NCBI GenBank assembly: GCA_902472555.1
Contig: CABROF010000125.1
Span: 1 to 5,768, forward strand
Source: UMGS1851 sp900555605
GTDB taxonomy: Bacteria; Bacillota; Clostridia; UBA1212; UBA1255
DNA: 5,768 nt
Reading direction: 5' to 3'
A model generated the notes under the pieces. The model ran no database searches and was not told the origin of the DNA. It worked only from the letters and a program-made list of their open reading frames with translations. A program made the translations under genes and the position numbers. Below, piece by piece: positions 5,240 to 5,768 of this stretch. Positions within the stretch are counted from its first letter, which is position 1. Every line of letters begins with the position of its first letter.

Positions 5240-5768
5240 TGCGCGGACCGCATTTGAGGAAAATACCTGCCGCTAAGGCTGACGGCGGACGGGGCATATA
5301 CAGGGGAGGATATCCGGCGGCGATGCTGATTTTGGCTGCCGTATTGGTTTTCCTGTGCGCCGGTTCGATCACCATCGGTGTGGCGAAGATCCGTGTAGGA
5401 GATGTGTTTCGGATTATTGGTTCCCATCTTCCTTTTATCGGAAAGTACATCGATATGTCTGATATTTCCGGGCCGGCCGCGGTGATCGTCTGGAAAATGC
5501 GGCTGCCCCGGGCGCTGCTGGCAGTTTTTTCCGGCGCCGGATTGTCGCTTTGCGGCGGCGTGTATCAAGGCTTGTTCCGGAATCCCATGGCAGATCCGTA
5601 TATTCTCGGAATCTCTTCCGGCGCTTCTTTTGCGGCTGCGCTTGCCATTGCGTTCGGCGGCGGCGCTGCTTCCGGGCTTGCCGGATATTTTACCGGAGTC
5701 GGGATGTGCGCGTTTGCCGGCGCGGTTCTTACGACCCTATTGGTTTATGCGGTCAGCCGTACCGGCGG
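5236..5768 (+). CDS. FecCD/BtuC-family ABC transporter permease (3' end outside window)
   Basis: This membrane subunit would form the translocation channel for the preceding binding protein. The frame from ATG at 5236 stays open to the window edge (177 codons, about half a usual permease). A basic cytoplasmic N-terminus (1-28) is followed by a first membrane helix (about 29-50). The family signature then runs from KMRLPRALLAVFSGAG (87-102) through GGVYQGLFRNPMADPYILG (107-125) to ISSGASFAAALAI (126-138), with further hydrophobic segments at about 135-155 and 156-173. The ATG overlaps the upstream stop as ATGA. No strong Shine-Dalgarno sits at normal spacing (GGAG at 5219-5222 is 13 nt away), which fits coupled translation. 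An internal ATG at 5323 would remove the N-terminal extension and is less likely. An ATPase gene is expected downstream. Confidence 0.93.
   Translation, partial: MMRGPHLRKIPAAKADGGRGIYRGGYPAAMLILAAVLVFLCAGSITIGVAKIRVGDVFRIIGSHLPFIGKYIDMSDISGPAAVIVWKMRLPRALLAVFSGAGLSLCGGVYQGLFRNPMADPYILGISSGASFAAALAIAFGGGAASGLAGYFTGVGMCAFAGAVLTTLLVYAVSRTG

Noticed and set aside
4921..5568. 215-codon minus-strand open frame across the transporter genes
   Set aside because: It is antisense to the end of the solute-binding protein and the start of the permease, both of which have strong family signatures.

Overview
The window looks like an ordinary chromosomal stretch from an anaerobic Firmicute, most likely class Clostridia. 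This is inferred from protein style (Clostridia-like PrmA, a lipoprotein solute-binding protein, a secreted beta-propeller protein), strong GGAGG-type ribosome binding sites and roughly balanced GC. No ribosomal or taxon-specific marker is present, so the genus is not assigned. I see no RNA gene, CRISPR array, insertion sequence, phage gene or integrase.

Layout: (1) 1-1905, plus strand: 3' part of a gene for a membrane-anchored or secreted protein with the C-terminal beta-propeller domain. Its beginning lies before the window. (2) 1906-1959: a short convergent junction whose long hairpin runs into the prmA stop codon. (3) 1960-2883, minus strand: prmA, ribosomal protein L11 methyltransferase, probably with its own promoter around 2979-3007. 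(4) 3046-3921, minus strand: a glycerophosphodiester phosphodiesterase family protein with an unusual basic, proline-rich insertion before its last barrel strand. (5) 3922-4216: a divergent intergenic region with a candidate promoter for each side, several inverted repeats and no convincing gene. (6) 4217-5239, plus strand: an ABC-transporter solute-binding lipoprotein of the BtuF/FhuD/FecB type. (7) 5236 to the window end, plus strand: a FecCD/BtuC-type permease overlapping the previous gene by 4 nt (ATGA). The permease is cut by the window edge.

How the genes relate: genes 6 and 7 are clearly one operon for uptake of a metal-chelate-type substrate (cobalamin, haem or a ferric siderophore). 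The ATPase gene is expected just downstream. No cobalamin riboswitch B12 box and no Fur or DtxR operator was recognised upstream, so the substrate is unresolved. PrmA (ribosome modification), the phosphodiesterase (phospholipid-derived glycerophosphodiester breakdown) and the beta-propeller protein have no evident functional link to the transporter or to each other.

I did not find a convincing undescribed system. The points most worth a second look are the insertion in the phosphodiesterase, the hairpins that include the stop codons of both minus-strand genes, and the symmetrical elements in the two control regions.
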